This document shows positions 21,223 through 29,926 of a DNA stretch of 64,000 nucleotides, in pieces. A program made the translations under genes and the position numbers. The notes beneath the pieces were generated by a model. It saw nothing but the letters and a program-made list of their open reading frames with translations. It made no database searches and had not been told where the DNA came from. This DNA comes from Planctomycetota bacterium (GTDB lineage Bacteria > Planctomycetota > JAJSAM01 > JAJVHW01). The stretch's first letter is position 1. Each line of letters starts with the position of its first letter. The stretch covers positions 1 through 64,000 of the forward strand of contig JAJFFG010000004.1 in assembly GCA_021776825.1 (NCBI GenBank). Reading direction: 5' to 3'.

Positions 21223-23085
21223 ATGACGAGTGCAGGTGGATCGCGGCGGCGCTCCGCGGAGGAGCTGGCCGCCAAGCAGCGCGACATCAGCGTGTCGGAG
21301 TTCTTCGAGAAGAACCGGCATCTGCTGGGGTTCGACAACCCTCTGAAGGCGCTGCTGACGACTGTGAAGGAAGGCGTCGACAACGCCCTCGATGCCTGCG
21401 AGGAGGCGGGCATCCTCCCGGAGGTCACCATCGAGATCACGCGCGTGGTCGATCTCGCGGAGTTCGACGCCCAGCCTCGGACGGGCGTGGACGGTTTCAC
21501 GGGTGAGGCGGTCGATGTGGATCCCGGTTCGGATGCCGGTCCGGATGCGGCACCCGAATCCGGTGTCGGGAGCAACGGCAACGAGGCGTCACCAGCGCGC
21601 CAGGCCGGCGCCGGTGGACTGTTCCAGCGCGGCCTGTTCGACGCCGATGACGACGGCGAGACCGAGGAGGAGGAGGCCGAGCGCGTCGTCGCCTCGTCGA
21701 AGCCCGGCTCGAAGCGGAAGGGCCGTGGCATTGCGGCGCCGCCCGAGAGCTACGTCATCGCCATCGAAGACAACGGCCCTGGCATCGTCGTCGAGCAGGT
21801 AGCCAAGATCTTCGGCAAGCTGCTCTACGGATCGAAGTTCCACCGCCTTCGGCAGAGCCGTGGCCAGCAGGGCATCGGGATCTCCGCCGCCGGCATGTAC
21901 GGCCAGCAGACGACGGGCCGCCCGGTGCGTGTGCTGTCCCGCACGGGACCGAAGCGTCCGGCCCAGTACGTCGAGGTCGCGCTCGACGTACAGCGCAACA
22001 AGCCGGACGTGAAGGTTCAGGAGGAGCGCGAGTGGGTTCGCGAACGCGGCACCCGCGTGGAGATCGAACTGAAGGCGAAGTACCAACGCGGCCAGCGTTC
22101 GGTGGACACGTACCTGCGGGCCACCGCGGTCGCCAACCCGCACGTCACGCTGCGCTACCGCGACCCCGACGGCGTGTGGACGGTCTATCGGCGTGCGTCG
22201 CAGACCCTTCCGGACGAGCCGCGTGAAGTGCAACCGCACCCCGATGGCGTGGAACTCGGCACGTTCAAGCGCATGGTCGAGACGACCGTCGCGAAGAAGG
22301 TCGGCGCGTTCCTTCAGAACGACTTCTGTCGCGTCTCGCGTACGAAGGCCGAGGAGATCTGTTCCCACGCCGACGTGAACATGGCGACGTGGATGGCACG
22401 CGTCGAGGGTGACAGCCTCAATCAACTGCACGCAGCGCTCCGCAAGGTCAAGCTGATGAACCCGCCGACGGACTGCATCAGCCCGATCGGCGAGGATCTG
22501 CTGATCGAGAGCCTCGCGCGCGAGTATCCGAACGCGTTCCTCAAGGCGGTCACGCGACCGCCGTCGGTCTATTCCGGCAACCCGTTTCAGGTGGAAGTGG
22601 CGCTCGCCTACGGCAAGGGGATCACTGCCGAGGGCTCGGCGACGGTGCTGCGCTTCGCCAACCGCGTGCCGCTTCTCTATCAGCAGGGAGCGTGCGCGAT
22701 CTCGAAGTCGGTGCTCTCCGTGCCGTGGCGTGGCTACGGCATCGACCAGTCCCGTGGTGCGCCGCCGTCCGGCCCGCTGGTGCTCGTCGTCCACCTCGCG
22801 TCCGTGTGGGTGCCCTTCACGAGCGAGTCCAAGGAAGCCGTGGCGCACATCCCCGAGATCCTGAAGGAGCTACGGCTCGCGATCATGGACTGCGGGCGCG
22901 CGCTCGGGCGACACGTCAAGGCACAGAAGCGTCAGGCCGACGCCCTCCGCAAGCGTGACTACATCGCCCGCTACATCCCGAAGATCTCCGAGGCCCTGCA
23001 GGGCATCCTCGAATTCGACGACGCCGAGCGCGATCGGACGACGACGGTGCTCGGAGAGGTCCTCGACCGGAGCCGCAAGCTGTGA
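21223..23085 (+). CDS. top6B: DNA topoisomerase VI subunit B
   Basis: ATPase subunit of the type IIB topoisomerase, 620 residues. Its GHKL ATP site has the N box VKEGVDNALDA (about 48-58), the G1 box EDNGPGI (182-188), KIFGKLLYGSKFH and the G2 glycine loop RGQQGIGISAAGMYGQQTTG. The middle helix-two-turn-helix region and the C-terminal transducer follow. Between the N and G1 boxes sits an added acidic, low-complexity stretch (about 82-172, ending ADDDGETEEEEAE) not expected from archaeal enzymes. It binds ATP, closes on DNA and drives strand passage with subunit A, whose gene overlaps by 4 nt. CGGGAG precedes the ATG. Confidence 0.93.
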   Translation: MTSAGGSRRRSAEELAAKQRDISVSEFFEKNRHLLGFDNPLKALLTTVKEGVDNALDACEEAGILPEVTIEITRVVDLAEFDAQPRTGVDGFTGEAVDVDPGSDAGPDAAPESGVGSNGNEASPARQAGAGGLFQRGLFDADDDGETEEEEAERVVASSKPGSKRKGRGIAAPPESYVIAIEDNGPGIVVEQVAKIFGKLLYGSKFHRLRQSRGQQGIGISAAGMYGQQTTGRPVRVLSRTGPKRPAQYVEVALDVQRNKPDVKVQEEREWVRERGTRVEIELKAKYQRGQRSVDTYLRATAVANPHVTLRYRDPDGVWTVYRRASQTLPDEPREVQPHPDGVELGTFKRMVETTVAKKVGAFLQNDFCRVSRTKAEEICSHADVNMATWMARVEGDSLNQLHAALRKVKLMNPPTDCISPIGEDLLIESLAREYPNAFLKAVTRPPSVYSGNPFQVEVALAYGKGITAEGSATVLRFANRVPLLYQQGACAISKSVLSVPWRGYGIDQSRGAPPSGPLVLVVHLASVWVPFTSESKEAVAHIPEILKELRLAIMDCGRALGRHVKAQKRQADALRKRDYIARYIPKISEALQGILEFDDAERDRTTTVLGEVLDRSRKL

Positions 23086-24224
23086 CCCGTCGCAAGAAAC
23101 GCCGCGCCCCGCCGCCGTCGCGAGCCGAGCTCGACGGCATCGCCATCGAGCAAATCGAGAGCGTCGCCCGCACCGTTCACCGCACGGTCAAGGCGTACGA
23201 CAATCCGACGCTCTCGTTCCCGCAACGCTCGCTCTCCAACGTGACGTACGACCCGCGCGTCGGCTACTTCGAGTTGGGCGACGGCATCTCCGAGCGCACC
23301 CTGACGGTGAACACCGCGAAGTCGTTTGCGCAGATGCTGCTGATGATGCAGTTCTCGCGCAGCATGATTCGCATCGACGACTACTCGACGAAGCGAGACG
23401 CGTACTACGTGTCGAAGAACTGGGGCGACGCGCGCTTCGTCGAACAGCCCGAGTCCGACACGGTCATCGACGACATCGAGGCGATGTTCGCGCGCTACGG
23501 CGTGACCCGCGAGCAGTTGCGCTTCGTTGCCGACGCCCACGGTGGGTCGGTCGCCGGGCAGCTCGTCGTGATCGATCGCGATCCCGTGACGGGTGCCGAT
23601 GTGTTCATCGACGTCACGGCGCTCGGCTCCGGGTCCTGGACAATCCCGACCGACGTCGAGGGCTTGCGCTTCGAGACGAGCGCGAAGTTCGTGCTCGTGA
23701 TCGAGACCCAGGGTGTGTTTGAGCGCCTCAACCGCGCACGGTTCTGGAAACAGCACAACTGTATCCAGATCGCCATGGCCGGCGTGCCGTCGCGCGCCTG
23801 TCGGCGCTTTGTGCGGCGGCTCTCCGACGAGATGAGCCTGCCGGTCTACGTGTTCACCGACTGCGATCCGTACGGGTTCGCGAACATCTACCGCACGTTC
23901 AAGGTCGGCTCGGGCAACGCAGCGCACATGAACCGGTTCTTCAGCGTGCCGGGCGCCTCGTTCCTCGGTGTCACGCCGCAGGACATCATCGACTACAAAC
24001 TGCCGACGCATCCGATGGGCGAGGTCGACTTCAAGCGCTCTCGCGACGCTCTGAAGAACGACCCGTTCTTCTCGTCACACCGCCGCTGGACGAAGGCCTT
24101 CAAGCAGCTCGTCGCCGGCGGGCAACGCGCCGAGCAGCAGGCGTTCGCGGCGCACGGCCTCGACTACGTCTACACGACGTATCTCCCCCAGAAGCTGGCC
24201 GACGTGAAGGCGTTCCTGCCGTAG
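23082..24224 (+). CDS. top6A: DNA topoisomerase VI subunit A (Spo11-like)
   Basis: The DNA-cleaving subunit, 380 residues. The winged-helix (CAP-like) domain holds STKRDAYYVSKNW; by analogy with Spo11 the second Tyr (Y109) is the catalytic residue that forms the 5'-phosphotyrosyl link. The Toprim domain has the glutamate in FVLVIETQGVFERL and the metal-binding DxD in VFTDCDPYGFANIYRT. All key residues are present and the length is normal, so it should be active with subunit B. The GTG start overlaps the top6B stop in GTGA. This enzyme is usual in archaea and plants but only sporadic in bacteria. Confidence 0.95.
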   Translation: MTRRKKRRAPPPSRAELDGIAIEQIESVARTVHRTVKAYDNPTLSFPQRSLSNVTYDPRVGYFELGDGISERTLTVNTAKSFAQMLLMMQFSRSMIRIDDYSTKRDAYYVSKNWGDARFVEQPESDTVIDDIEAMFARYGVTREQLRFVADAHGGSVAGQLVVIDRDPVTGADVFIDVTALGSGSWTIPTDVEGLRFETSAKFVLVIETQGVFERLNRARFWKQHNCIQIAMAGVPSRACRRFVRRLSDEMSLPVYVFTDCDPYGFANIYRTFKVGSGNAAHMNRFFSVPGASFLGVTPQDIIDYKLPTHPMGEVDFKRSRDALKNDPFFSSHRRWTKAFKQLVAGGQRAEQQAFAAHGLDYVYTTYLPQKLADVKAFLP

Positions 24225-24342
24225 CCGTGTCTCCGCCTTGGCGCGCAGCGGTGCCAGGGGGGATCGACGTCTCGATCGCGAGCTCTGGCTCACACGGTCG
24301 ACTGCTCTGCCGACTGCTCTGTCGACGGGGCGCTGACCCAGC

Positions 24343-24348
24343 TACGAT
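24343..24348 (+). promoter_or_regulatory. TACGAT -10-like box, leaderless GTG start
   Basis: TACGAT is followed by 7 nt and the GTG at 24356, supporting that GTG as the true start of the GH84-like lipoprotein gene. Confidence 0.55.
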
Positions 24349-24355
24349 CCCGGCC

Positions 24356-25771
24356 GTGCACCGCTCGCTCCGACCGTCCGTCCTCGCCCTGCTGCTCGCG
24401 CTCACTGCGTGCGCGGGTGCGCGCGATGGCACGAGCGTCGGCGTCCCGCTGCCACCGCCCGACCTTCCGGACGATCTCGCGTCGTTCCTGCTCACGGCGT
24501 ACCCGACGCCGCGCGAGGCGCAGTACGGCGACACCTTCGTCGACCTCGGCACGGCCGAGTGGATCGACGAGACCTCCGACGACTTCCTCGAGATTCTCGA
24601 CGAGCTCGGTCTGAGTTCCACGTGGCGCGATCTCGACCCCGAGGGCTACGTGTTGCGTGTCGCCGTCGACGACGGTGATGCGTCGGTGATGGTCGCCGCC
24701 GCGGACGAGCAGGGCCGCCGTTGGGCCGAATTGACGCTGTCGCAGATTGCCCGGAAGGACGCCGCAGGGCGCCAGCTCGCGCGGCAGTGCCTCATCGTCG
24801 ACGCACCGGCGTTCCCGCTGCGTGGCAACAAGCGACCGCGCGCATGGGAGCGCCGGTATCGCGCGAACTTCGCGTGGGGCACGGGGAGTGACGCTGCGTC
24901 GGGCTCCGGTCGCACGGTCGTGCCGTTCGCGGCCCCCGGGAGTCCGCTCGACGCGTCGTCGGATGGCGTGGCGCGTACGCTCGCTGCGTTTCGCCCGTGG
25001 CAAGAGAAGGGCGTGCGGAAGTTCGCGGTGAAGTTCGACGATGTCGGCTTCGGGCTGACGCCGCAGAGTCGACTGGCGTTCGGTTCGTACGCTCGCGCGA
25101 TGGTGGCGTACGTCGCCTCCGTGCGTCGGGGACTGCGAGCCGAGGATCCGACGGCACAGCTGTACTTCCTCCCGCAGACCTACTGGTGGGACGATCGGCG
25201 CCTCCCGCCGTACGCGATGGCGCTGCGCCGTGCCGGCGGCCTCCCCCGCGACGTCGGCCTGGTCGTCACTGGGCCGGACATCATCAGTCGCGAGGTCGAC
25301 ACCGCCGGACTCCGCAACGCCCGTGATCTCTTCGGACTCGACTCGACCAAGGCGCTCATCTACGACAACCTCGGGCGCGAGGGCGACTGGGGACCACTGA
25401 CCGGGCGCGAGGCCGCGCTCGTGGAGGAAGCGGACGGAGTCTTCGGCGAGCGGGGCACACCCGTGAACCGCCTCACGCGGCTCGATTGGCTCTGGAACCC
25501 GTACGCCTACGACGCCGAACGTTCGTGGCGCCGCGCCCTGTTCGAGCTGGCCGGGCCGAGGGGCTACGCCGCGTTGCGCGACGCCTGCGACGCGTTCCGT
25601 CGCGACGCGCCCCGCGACGAGGCCGCACGTCTGGTCGCCGTATTTGCGGAGACGGACCTCGGGGACTGGGTCTTGCCCGTACCCCATCAGGACCTGTCGG
25701 GGATGCTCCGCGCCGACCTGGCACGGCTCTCTGCAGGCGAGCCTGATTCCGGGGTGAGCGTCGTGCGCTGA
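24356..25771 (+). CDS. GH84-like beta-N-acetylglucosaminidase lipoprotein
   Basis: An exported lipoprotein of 471 residues. The signal HRSLRPSVLALLLALTACAG ends in a lipobox. Residues about 40-160 form an alpha/beta domain like the one that precedes hexosaminidase barrels. The barrel has RKFAVKFDDVGFGL, where the paired Asp match the GH84 catalytic acids, and VVTGPDIISREVDTAGL with KALIYDNLG, a close match to the GH84 pattern (TGPDVVS, PLIWDN). GH84 enzymes remove N-acetylglucosamine from glycans by substrate-assisted catalysis. The GTG at 24356 is the first start that yields a proper signal peptide. It is a single gene. Confidence 0.82.
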   Translation: MHRSLRPSVLALLLALTACAGARDGTSVGVPLPPPDLPDDLASFLLTAYPTPREAQYGDTFVDLGTAEWIDETSDDFLEILDELGLSSTWRDLDPEGYVLRVAVDDGDASVMVAAADEQGRRWAELTLSQIARKDAAGRQLARQCLIVDAPAFPLRGNKRPRAWERRYRANFAWGTGSDAASGSGRTVVPFAAPGSPLDASSDGVARTLAAFRPWQEKGVRKFAVKFDDVGFGLTPQSRLAFGSYARAMVAYVASVRRGLRAEDPTAQLYFLPQTYWWDDRRLPPYAMALRRAGGLPRDVGLVVTGPDIISREVDTAGLRNARDLFGLDSTKALIYDNLGREGDWGPLTGREAALVEEADGVFGERGTPVNRLTRLDWLWNPYAYDAERSWRRALFELAGPRGYAALRDACDAFRRDAPRDEAARLVAVFAETDLGDWVLPVPHQDLSGMLRADLARLSAGEPDSGVSVVR

Positions 25772-25788
25772 GGCGCGCGTCACGCTGC

Positions 25789-25794
25789 TATCCT
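25789..25794 (+). promoter_or_regulatory. TATCCT -10-like box, leaderless start of ygfZ-like gene
   Basis: TATCCT is followed by 8 nt and the ATG at 25803. Confidence 0.5.
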
Positions 25795-25802
25795 GCCTCG
25801 CG

Positions 25803-26909
25803 ATGCCCAGCAACCCCCTCGAGTCCGTGCACCAGGCGTTGGGTGCGTTCCTGGTCGAGCGGGGCGGGATGGTGATGCCGGGCCACTACGGCGACCCCGT
25901 CGCCGAGCACATGGCGACGCGTCGCGCCGCCGGCGTGTTCGATCTCGGCTCGGCGGCCAAGCTGCGCGTCACGGGAACCGAACGCCTGCGCTTCCTGGAC
26001 TCGGTGCTGGCCGCCGACGTCCGTGGGCTGGATCCCGGGTCTGGTGCTCATGCGCTGCTTCTGACGGCGGATGCACGAGTCTCCGCTGAGATGCGTCTGC
26101 TCGTCGACGACTCTGCCGTGCTGCTGCTCACGGCCTCGCTCGTGCGGGCCAAGGTGCGGCGGGCTCTCGAGCGCCTCATCGTGGCGGCAGATGTCGAGAT
26201 CCAGGACGTGACGCGCGAGTACACCTTGCAGTCCGTCCAGGGCCCGCGCGCCGCCGAGGTCATCGCCGCCGTCTTGGGGCGACCTGTGCCGGATCTCGCA
26301 CCATTCGCATCGGTGCAGGTCGAGACGGCGCAGTTCGGTTCGGTCCGCGTGGTCCGTTCCCCCCGCACCGGCGGGCCGGGACTGGACGTCATCGCCGACT
26401 GGCTTCGAGCGCCGCGCCTGTTCGACGCGTTGGTCACGGCCGCGTGCGATCTGGGCGGTTGCGCTGCCGGTCTGGAGGCACTCGAGGCGCTCCGCGTGGA
26501 GGCCGGCCGCCCGCGCTACGGCGCGGAGATGGATGAAAGCAGCGTGCCGCTGGAGGTTGCGCGGCCTGCGGAGGGGAGCGACGAACCAGAGATCCCCGGC
26601 GTGCAGCTCGACGGCGGCTGCTTCCTCGGACGTGAGGCACTCGTGCGCCACGCGGCCGTGGGGCGCCCACTTCGTCAGCTCTGCGGCATTGTGTTCAGCG
26701 GTCGGACGCCGCCCGTCCGCGGAGACCGGCTCGACTGGGAGGGCCGATCCGTCGGCTCCGTGACGAGCGCGTGCTACTCGCCGGTGCGCGAGGAGTCTCT
26801 CGCGATGGCTCTGGTGATTCCGGCCGCGACTGGACCCGGCACGGCGCTGACCACCGCCGACGGCGAGACCGGCCGCGTCGAGCCTCTCCCGTTCACGCTG
26901 CCGCGATAG
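25803..26909 (+). CDS. ygfZ: YgfZ/GcvT-like folate-binding protein
   Basis: A 368-residue cytoplasmic protein of the aminomethyltransferase fold. The N-terminal part has RRAAGVFDLGSAAKLRVTG and FLDSVLAADVRGL, as in GcvT. Near residue 280 LDGGCFLGREALVRH resembles the YgfZ signature K-G-C-Y-x-G-Q-E, though Lys and Gln are replaced by Gly and Arg. YgfZ proteins bind tetrahydrofolate and help maintain iron-sulfur enzymes; GcvT works in glycine cleavage. No gcvH or gcvP is nearby, which favours a YgfZ role. Assignment within the superfamily is moderate. Confidence 0.75.
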   Translation: MPSNPLESVHQALGAFLVERGGMVMPGHYGDPVAEHMATRRAAGVFDLGSAAKLRVTGTERLRFLDSVLAADVRGLDPGSGAHALLLTADARVSAEMRLLVDDSAVLLLTASLVRAKVRRALERLIVAADVEIQDVTREYTLQSVQGPRAAEVIAAVLGRPVPDLAPFASVQVETAQFGSVRVVRSPRTGGPGLDVIADWLRAPRLFDALVTAACDLGGCAAGLEALEALRVEAGRPRYGAEMDESSVPLEVARPAEGSDEPEIPGVQLDGGCFLGREALVRHAAVGRPLRQLCGIVFSGRTPPVRGDRLDWEGRSVGSVTSACYSPVREESLAMALVIPAATGPGTALTTADGETGRVEPLPFTLPR

Positions 26910-26915
26910 CAGTCC

Positions 26916-27269
26916 TCACGGCGCGACGATCTCGATGCCGCCGGGCACGAACACGAGGATCGTCGCCCCGGCCGGACTCGACGGGCGGTGGACGGAGCCG
27001 GGCGGATGCCAGACGTACGTGCCGGTGCCGTAGGTCCGTCCGCCGTCGGCGAGAGTGCCCTCGAGAACCCAGTACTCCTCGCCGTCGACGTGCCGATGCG
27101 CGGGGTAGGCCGCGCCTGCTTCGAAGCGCAGGAGGAGCGTCGCTCCGTTGCCGGGTGGGTGCGTCTTCAGCACCTTGAACTCGACTCCGGGCGCCTCGTC
27201 GAACGGTCGCCACGGCATGTCCTGCGGATCCAGGAACTTCGACGGAGGCCCCGAGGCTGCGCTGCTCAC
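26916..27269 (-). CDS. Cupin domain protein (ChrR-like)
   Basis: A 117-residue single cupin barrel. Motif 1 AAYPAHRHVDGEEYWVLEG supplies the His, His and Glu ligands, and motif 2 HPPGSVHRP the last His. This is the pattern of ChrR-type anti-sigma cupin domains and small metal-binding cupins; no anti-sigma N-terminal domain is present, so it is a stand-alone cupin. The GTG start is supported by a TAGCCT box 6 nt upstream. It converges on the ygfZ-like gene with a 6-bp gap. Role unknown. Confidence 0.85.
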   Translation of the reverse strand: MSSAASGPPSKFLDPQDMPWRPFDEAPGVEFKVLKTHPPGNGATLLLRFEAGAAYPAHRHVDGEEYWVLEGTLADGGRTYGTGTYVWHPPGSVHRPSSPAGATILVFVPGGIEIVAP

Positions 27270-27275
27270 CGGCGT

Positions 27276-27281
27276 AGGCTA
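27276..27281 (-). promoter_or_regulatory. TAGCCT -10-like box, leaderless start of cupin gene
   Basis: TAGCCT on the minus strand is followed by 6 nt (ACGCCG) and the GTG at 27269. Confidence 0.55.
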
Positions 27282-27342
27282 CGGCGGCTCGGTGCACGGC
27301 AGCTAGCCGTACCCCGTTTTGCGCGTCGGATCGAAGCGACCA

Positions 27343-27360
27343 GCGGCCGTTTTCGGCCGC
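27343..27360. terminator. GC hairpin in noncoding region
   Basis: GCGGCC, loop GTTTTC, GGCCGC: a perfect 6-bp stem. It lies upstream of the cupin gene, and there is no T run, so terminator function is doubtful. Confidence 0.25.
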
Positions 27361-27393
27361 GATCCAGATCCCGTCGCCGACCCAGACGTCGTC

Positions 27394-27469
27394 GCTCGAC
27401 TCAGATCCGTCCGCCCGACTCAGATCCGTCCGCTCGACTCAGATCCGTTCGCTCGACTCAGATCCGCCT
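27394..27469 (+). repeat. Tandem repeat, 4 x 19 bp
   Basis: Four adjacent copies of GCTCGACTCAGATCCGTCC with one to three changes each, plus degenerate flanking traces (CGACCCAGACG). The repeat lies in the 478-bp gene-free gap between the cupin and LpoB-like genes. There are no spacers, so it is not CRISPR. It could be an array of protein-binding sites. Confidence 0.85.
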
Positions 27470-27747
27470 GCTCAGGCCGAATCCGCCCCTGGCGGGCCCT
27501 CCCCCTCCACCACCTCCGATCACGTGAGGACACACGGTCCCCGCGAACGGTCGCGCAGCGAGTCGGCGCGCCGTGATGGAACAGGGCGGCCTCCGGCGAC
27601 GCGCCCAAGAGAAGGACGCTCGGGAGGGGCGAAGGTTACAGAGCAGTTCCGAACGGGGGTGCGACGATGAGTCCATCGGCACGAGATTTGTGCATCTCGG
27701 CCGATGGCGGGTCGTCCCCGCCGCGAGCGAACTCCGAAGGAGACACC

Positions 27748-28350
27748 ATGCCCACTACGAAGATCACCCGCTCACTGGCAGCGCTCGCCCTCTTGGGGGC
27801 CGCGACGCTCGCCACGGGCTGTGCCGGTGCCTCGATGCAGCGCGTCGATCCCCGCGCCGACGACGATGTCGGCGGGACCCTGATCGACTCGGCTGACGTC
27901 ATTGCCGCCACCGACTCCGCTGCCGAGGACCTCGCGGGCGTGCTGCTCGCGTACGAGGCCAACCAGCTCGTCGTCGCCGCGACGACGATCAAGAACGAGT
28001 CGATCCAGCCGTTCAACACGGCCCTCCTCACGGATCGCATGCGCAACTCGCTCGTCCGGCGGACGAGTCCGCGCGTGAAGTACCTGGCACGAGAGCACAT
28101 CGACGAGGTGCTGCGTGAGCGACAGGGCAAGCGCGAGGGCGTCTATGCCGGCGGAGCGATGCGCAAGCTGCTCGGTGCCGACTATCTGCTGACGGGACGG
28201 ATCAACAGCCTCTCCAAGCGCTACGAGGGTGACCGAGCCGACTACTTCCAGCTCAACTTCGTGCTCGTGGACGCCGAGGACTCGACGATCGTCTGGAGCG
28301 ACTCCTACGAGTTCAAGAAGGTCGGCGACGCCGGCGTGATCTACCAGTAA
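27748..28350 (+). CDS. LpoB/CsgG-like outer-membrane lipoprotein
   Basis: A 200-residue lipoprotein. The signal KITRSLAALALLGAATLATG ends before a lipobox Cys. The mature part has the LpoB-like pattern: DLAGVLLAYEANQL, TTIKNESIQPFNTALLTDRM, REHIDEVLRERQGKREG, LLGADYLLTGRINSL and EDSTIVWSDSYEFKKVG. In enterobacteria LpoB activates the peptidoglycan synthase PBP1b. The next gene is a COG3014-type lipoprotein, a pairing seen in other bacteria. The start has a strong AAGGAG 5 nt upstream, unlike the leaderless genes. Confidence 0.85.
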   Translation: MPTTKITRSLAALALLGAATLATGCAGASMQRVDPRADDDVGGTLIDSADVIAATDSAAEDLAGVLLAYEANQLVVAATTIKNESIQPFNTALLTDRMRNSLVRRTSPRVKYLAREHIDEVLRERQGKREGVYAGGAMRKLLGADYLLTGRINSLSKRYEGDRADYFQLNFVLVDAEDSTIVWSDSYEFKKVGDAGVIYQ

Positions 28351-28352
28351 GC

Positions 28353-29576
28353 GTGGGACGTTCATCGGCTCTGATGCCGGTGCTCGCGGGCGTGCTGCTC
28401 GTGGCCGGATGCGCGACCACCGACCGCTCGGTCGGTGTCGCGCTGTTCGAGCGAGCGCGCTACGCGGATGCTCGGGCGTACTACGAGGACCAGGCGCAGG
28501 ACGACGCCCGCAACACCGCGCTCGATCGCAACGAGGCGGGCGTCGCGGCGCTGCTCGGCGGAGATGTCGTCGGCGCGCGGGCGCACTTCTACGAGGCCTA
28601 CCTCGACATGGAGGATCTGTCCTCCACGACCGGGGAGACCATCGGGGCGCTCGTGGGCCCTGCCCGCTCGCGTCGCTTCAAGGGCGAACCGCACGAGCGG
28701 TGCCTCAATGCGTACTACCTCGGGATCACCAACTGGTTGCTGGGGGACGTTGACAACGCCGCTGCGGCATTTCGCGCCGGCGTGCTCCGTGACGCGGACA
28801 GTGCCGAGGGTGCGTCACAGTCGGACTTCGCGTTGCTCTGGTACCTGCTCGGGCAGGCGCAGCGCGCTGCGCTGCACTCGGACCGCGGCGAGCAGGCCTT
28901 CGCGCAGGCCCGGGAGCTCCAGCCTGACAACCCCTGGACGAAGAAGGAGAACGCGGAGACGGGGAACGTCGTCGTCGTTCTCGAGACGGGATGGGGGCCG
29001 GAGAAGGTGCCCGCAGGGTATGGCGGAGCCGCATTGCGGTTTCGTCGGACCTATGGGGGTCCCGCTGCATACGCATCGATCTCCTCCGCGGGGCGCTCGC
29101 TCGGCGACACGTTCCTGATCGGCGACGTCTACCACCAGGCCGTTACGCGAGGAGACGGCGTCGTCGACGACGTGAATCAGGGCAAGGCCGCTCTCAAGGG
29201 CGCGGCCCATGCGGCGGGCGTGATCGTGCTGCACGAGTCGGACTCGTCGCGCGACGACGCGCTCGGCGCGGCGCTCCTCCTCGGCAGTTTGCTCACTCCG
29301 TCGGAGGCCGATGTCCGCACGTGGCGCAGCCTCCCCGCAGGGGTGCAGGTGCTCGTCGCCGATCTCCCACCGGGGGAGCACGTGCTGCGCGTGGATGTGC
29401 GCGACTCGGCTGGCAACCCCCTGCCCGATCTGGCGCAGGAGATCCCCGTCGTCGTGCGCAGCGGCCACGTGACGCTCGCGTGGACGCGCACCGTTCCTGC
29501 GACCGCGTGGTCGGCGGCGGCCGCCCGGTATGCTGACGCTGCCGCCCCAGATACCGGCAACCGAGGAACCCGATGA
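28353..29576 (+). CDS. COG3014-like TPR lipoprotein, partner of LpoB-like gene
   Basis: A 407-residue lipoprotein with signal SSALMPVLAGVLLVAGCATT. Residues 25-200 are TPR-like (FERARYADARAYYEDQAQDD, NAYYLGITNWLLGDVDNAAA), and the rest is beta-rich, ending with a domain containing RTWRSLPAGVQVLVADLPPG. This matches COG3014 proteins that travel with LpoB. The GTG start is 2 nt after the lpoB-like stop. The same frame continues open for 68 codons after the TGA stop, with protein-like sequence, so the gene may be truncated by a nonsense change. Confidence 0.78.
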   Translation: MGRSSALMPVLAGVLLVAGCATTDRSVGVALFERARYADARAYYEDQAQDDARNTALDRNEAGVAALLGGDVVGARAHFYEAYLDMEDLSSTTGETIGALVGPARSRRFKGEPHERCLNAYYLGITNWLLGDVDNAAAAFRAGVLRDADSAEGASQSDFALLWYLLGQAQRAALHSDRGEQAFAQARELQPDNPWTKKENAETGNVVVVLETGWGPEKVPAGYGGAALRFRRTYGGPAAYASISSAGRSLGDTFLIGDVYHQAVTRGDGVVDDVNQGKAALKGAAHAAGVIVLHESDSSRDDALGAALLLGSLLTPSEADVRTWRSLPAGVQVLVADLPPGEHVLRVDVRDSAGNPLPDLAQEIPVVVRSGHVTLAWTRTVPATAWSAAAARYADAAAPDTGNRGTR

Positions 29577-29783
29577 AACGCATCGCACCAGCGCCTCGAT
29601 CAGAGCCTGCGCCCCGTGCGTCGCGTCGAGTACGTGAACGTCCGGCCGGAGCGCACGGACTGGCTGCCTCCCGTTCACCTCAGCCTGGGCACCTCGCGCG
29701 GTCGCCACGGCCACCATGGTCGGCGCGGTTGGCATCGTGGCATCGGTTGGCATTGGCCGCTCTACCTCGGCTACGACTGGTAG
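29577..29783 (+). other. In-frame open extension after TGA of the COG3014-like gene
   Basis: Following TGA at 29574-29576, the frame reads 68 codons to TAG: LRPVRRVEYVNVRPERTDWL, PPVHLSLGTSRG, then a Gly/His/Trp-rich end finishing PLYLGYDW. It looks like a genuine C-terminal tail or a small protein. Internal GTG codons (for example 29616) could start a peptide of about 55 residues. Options are a nonsense mutation, stop readthrough or a separate small gene. Confidence 0.4.
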
Positions 29784-29926
29784 CGCGGGAGCGGGGAGTC
29801 GAGCGACCTCGGGGCGGCTCGCAGCGCTCACGATCGGTCGACTCAGCGACGAGCGACTCCGTGAATGTCAGACGCTGAACGCGCACACGCCCGGGCGCTG
29901 CGCGCCATCCCGACACTGGCTTCGCG

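Noticed and set aside
27394..27469. CRISPR-like array
   Set aside because: The 19-bp units are directly adjacent with no spacers, and no cas genes are present.
29573..29878. 101-residue reading frame starting in the ATGA of the COG3014-like stop
   Set aside because: Although its start overlaps neatly, the protein is Arg/Pro/Ser-rich noise; the more protein-like frame is the one in phase with the upstream gene.
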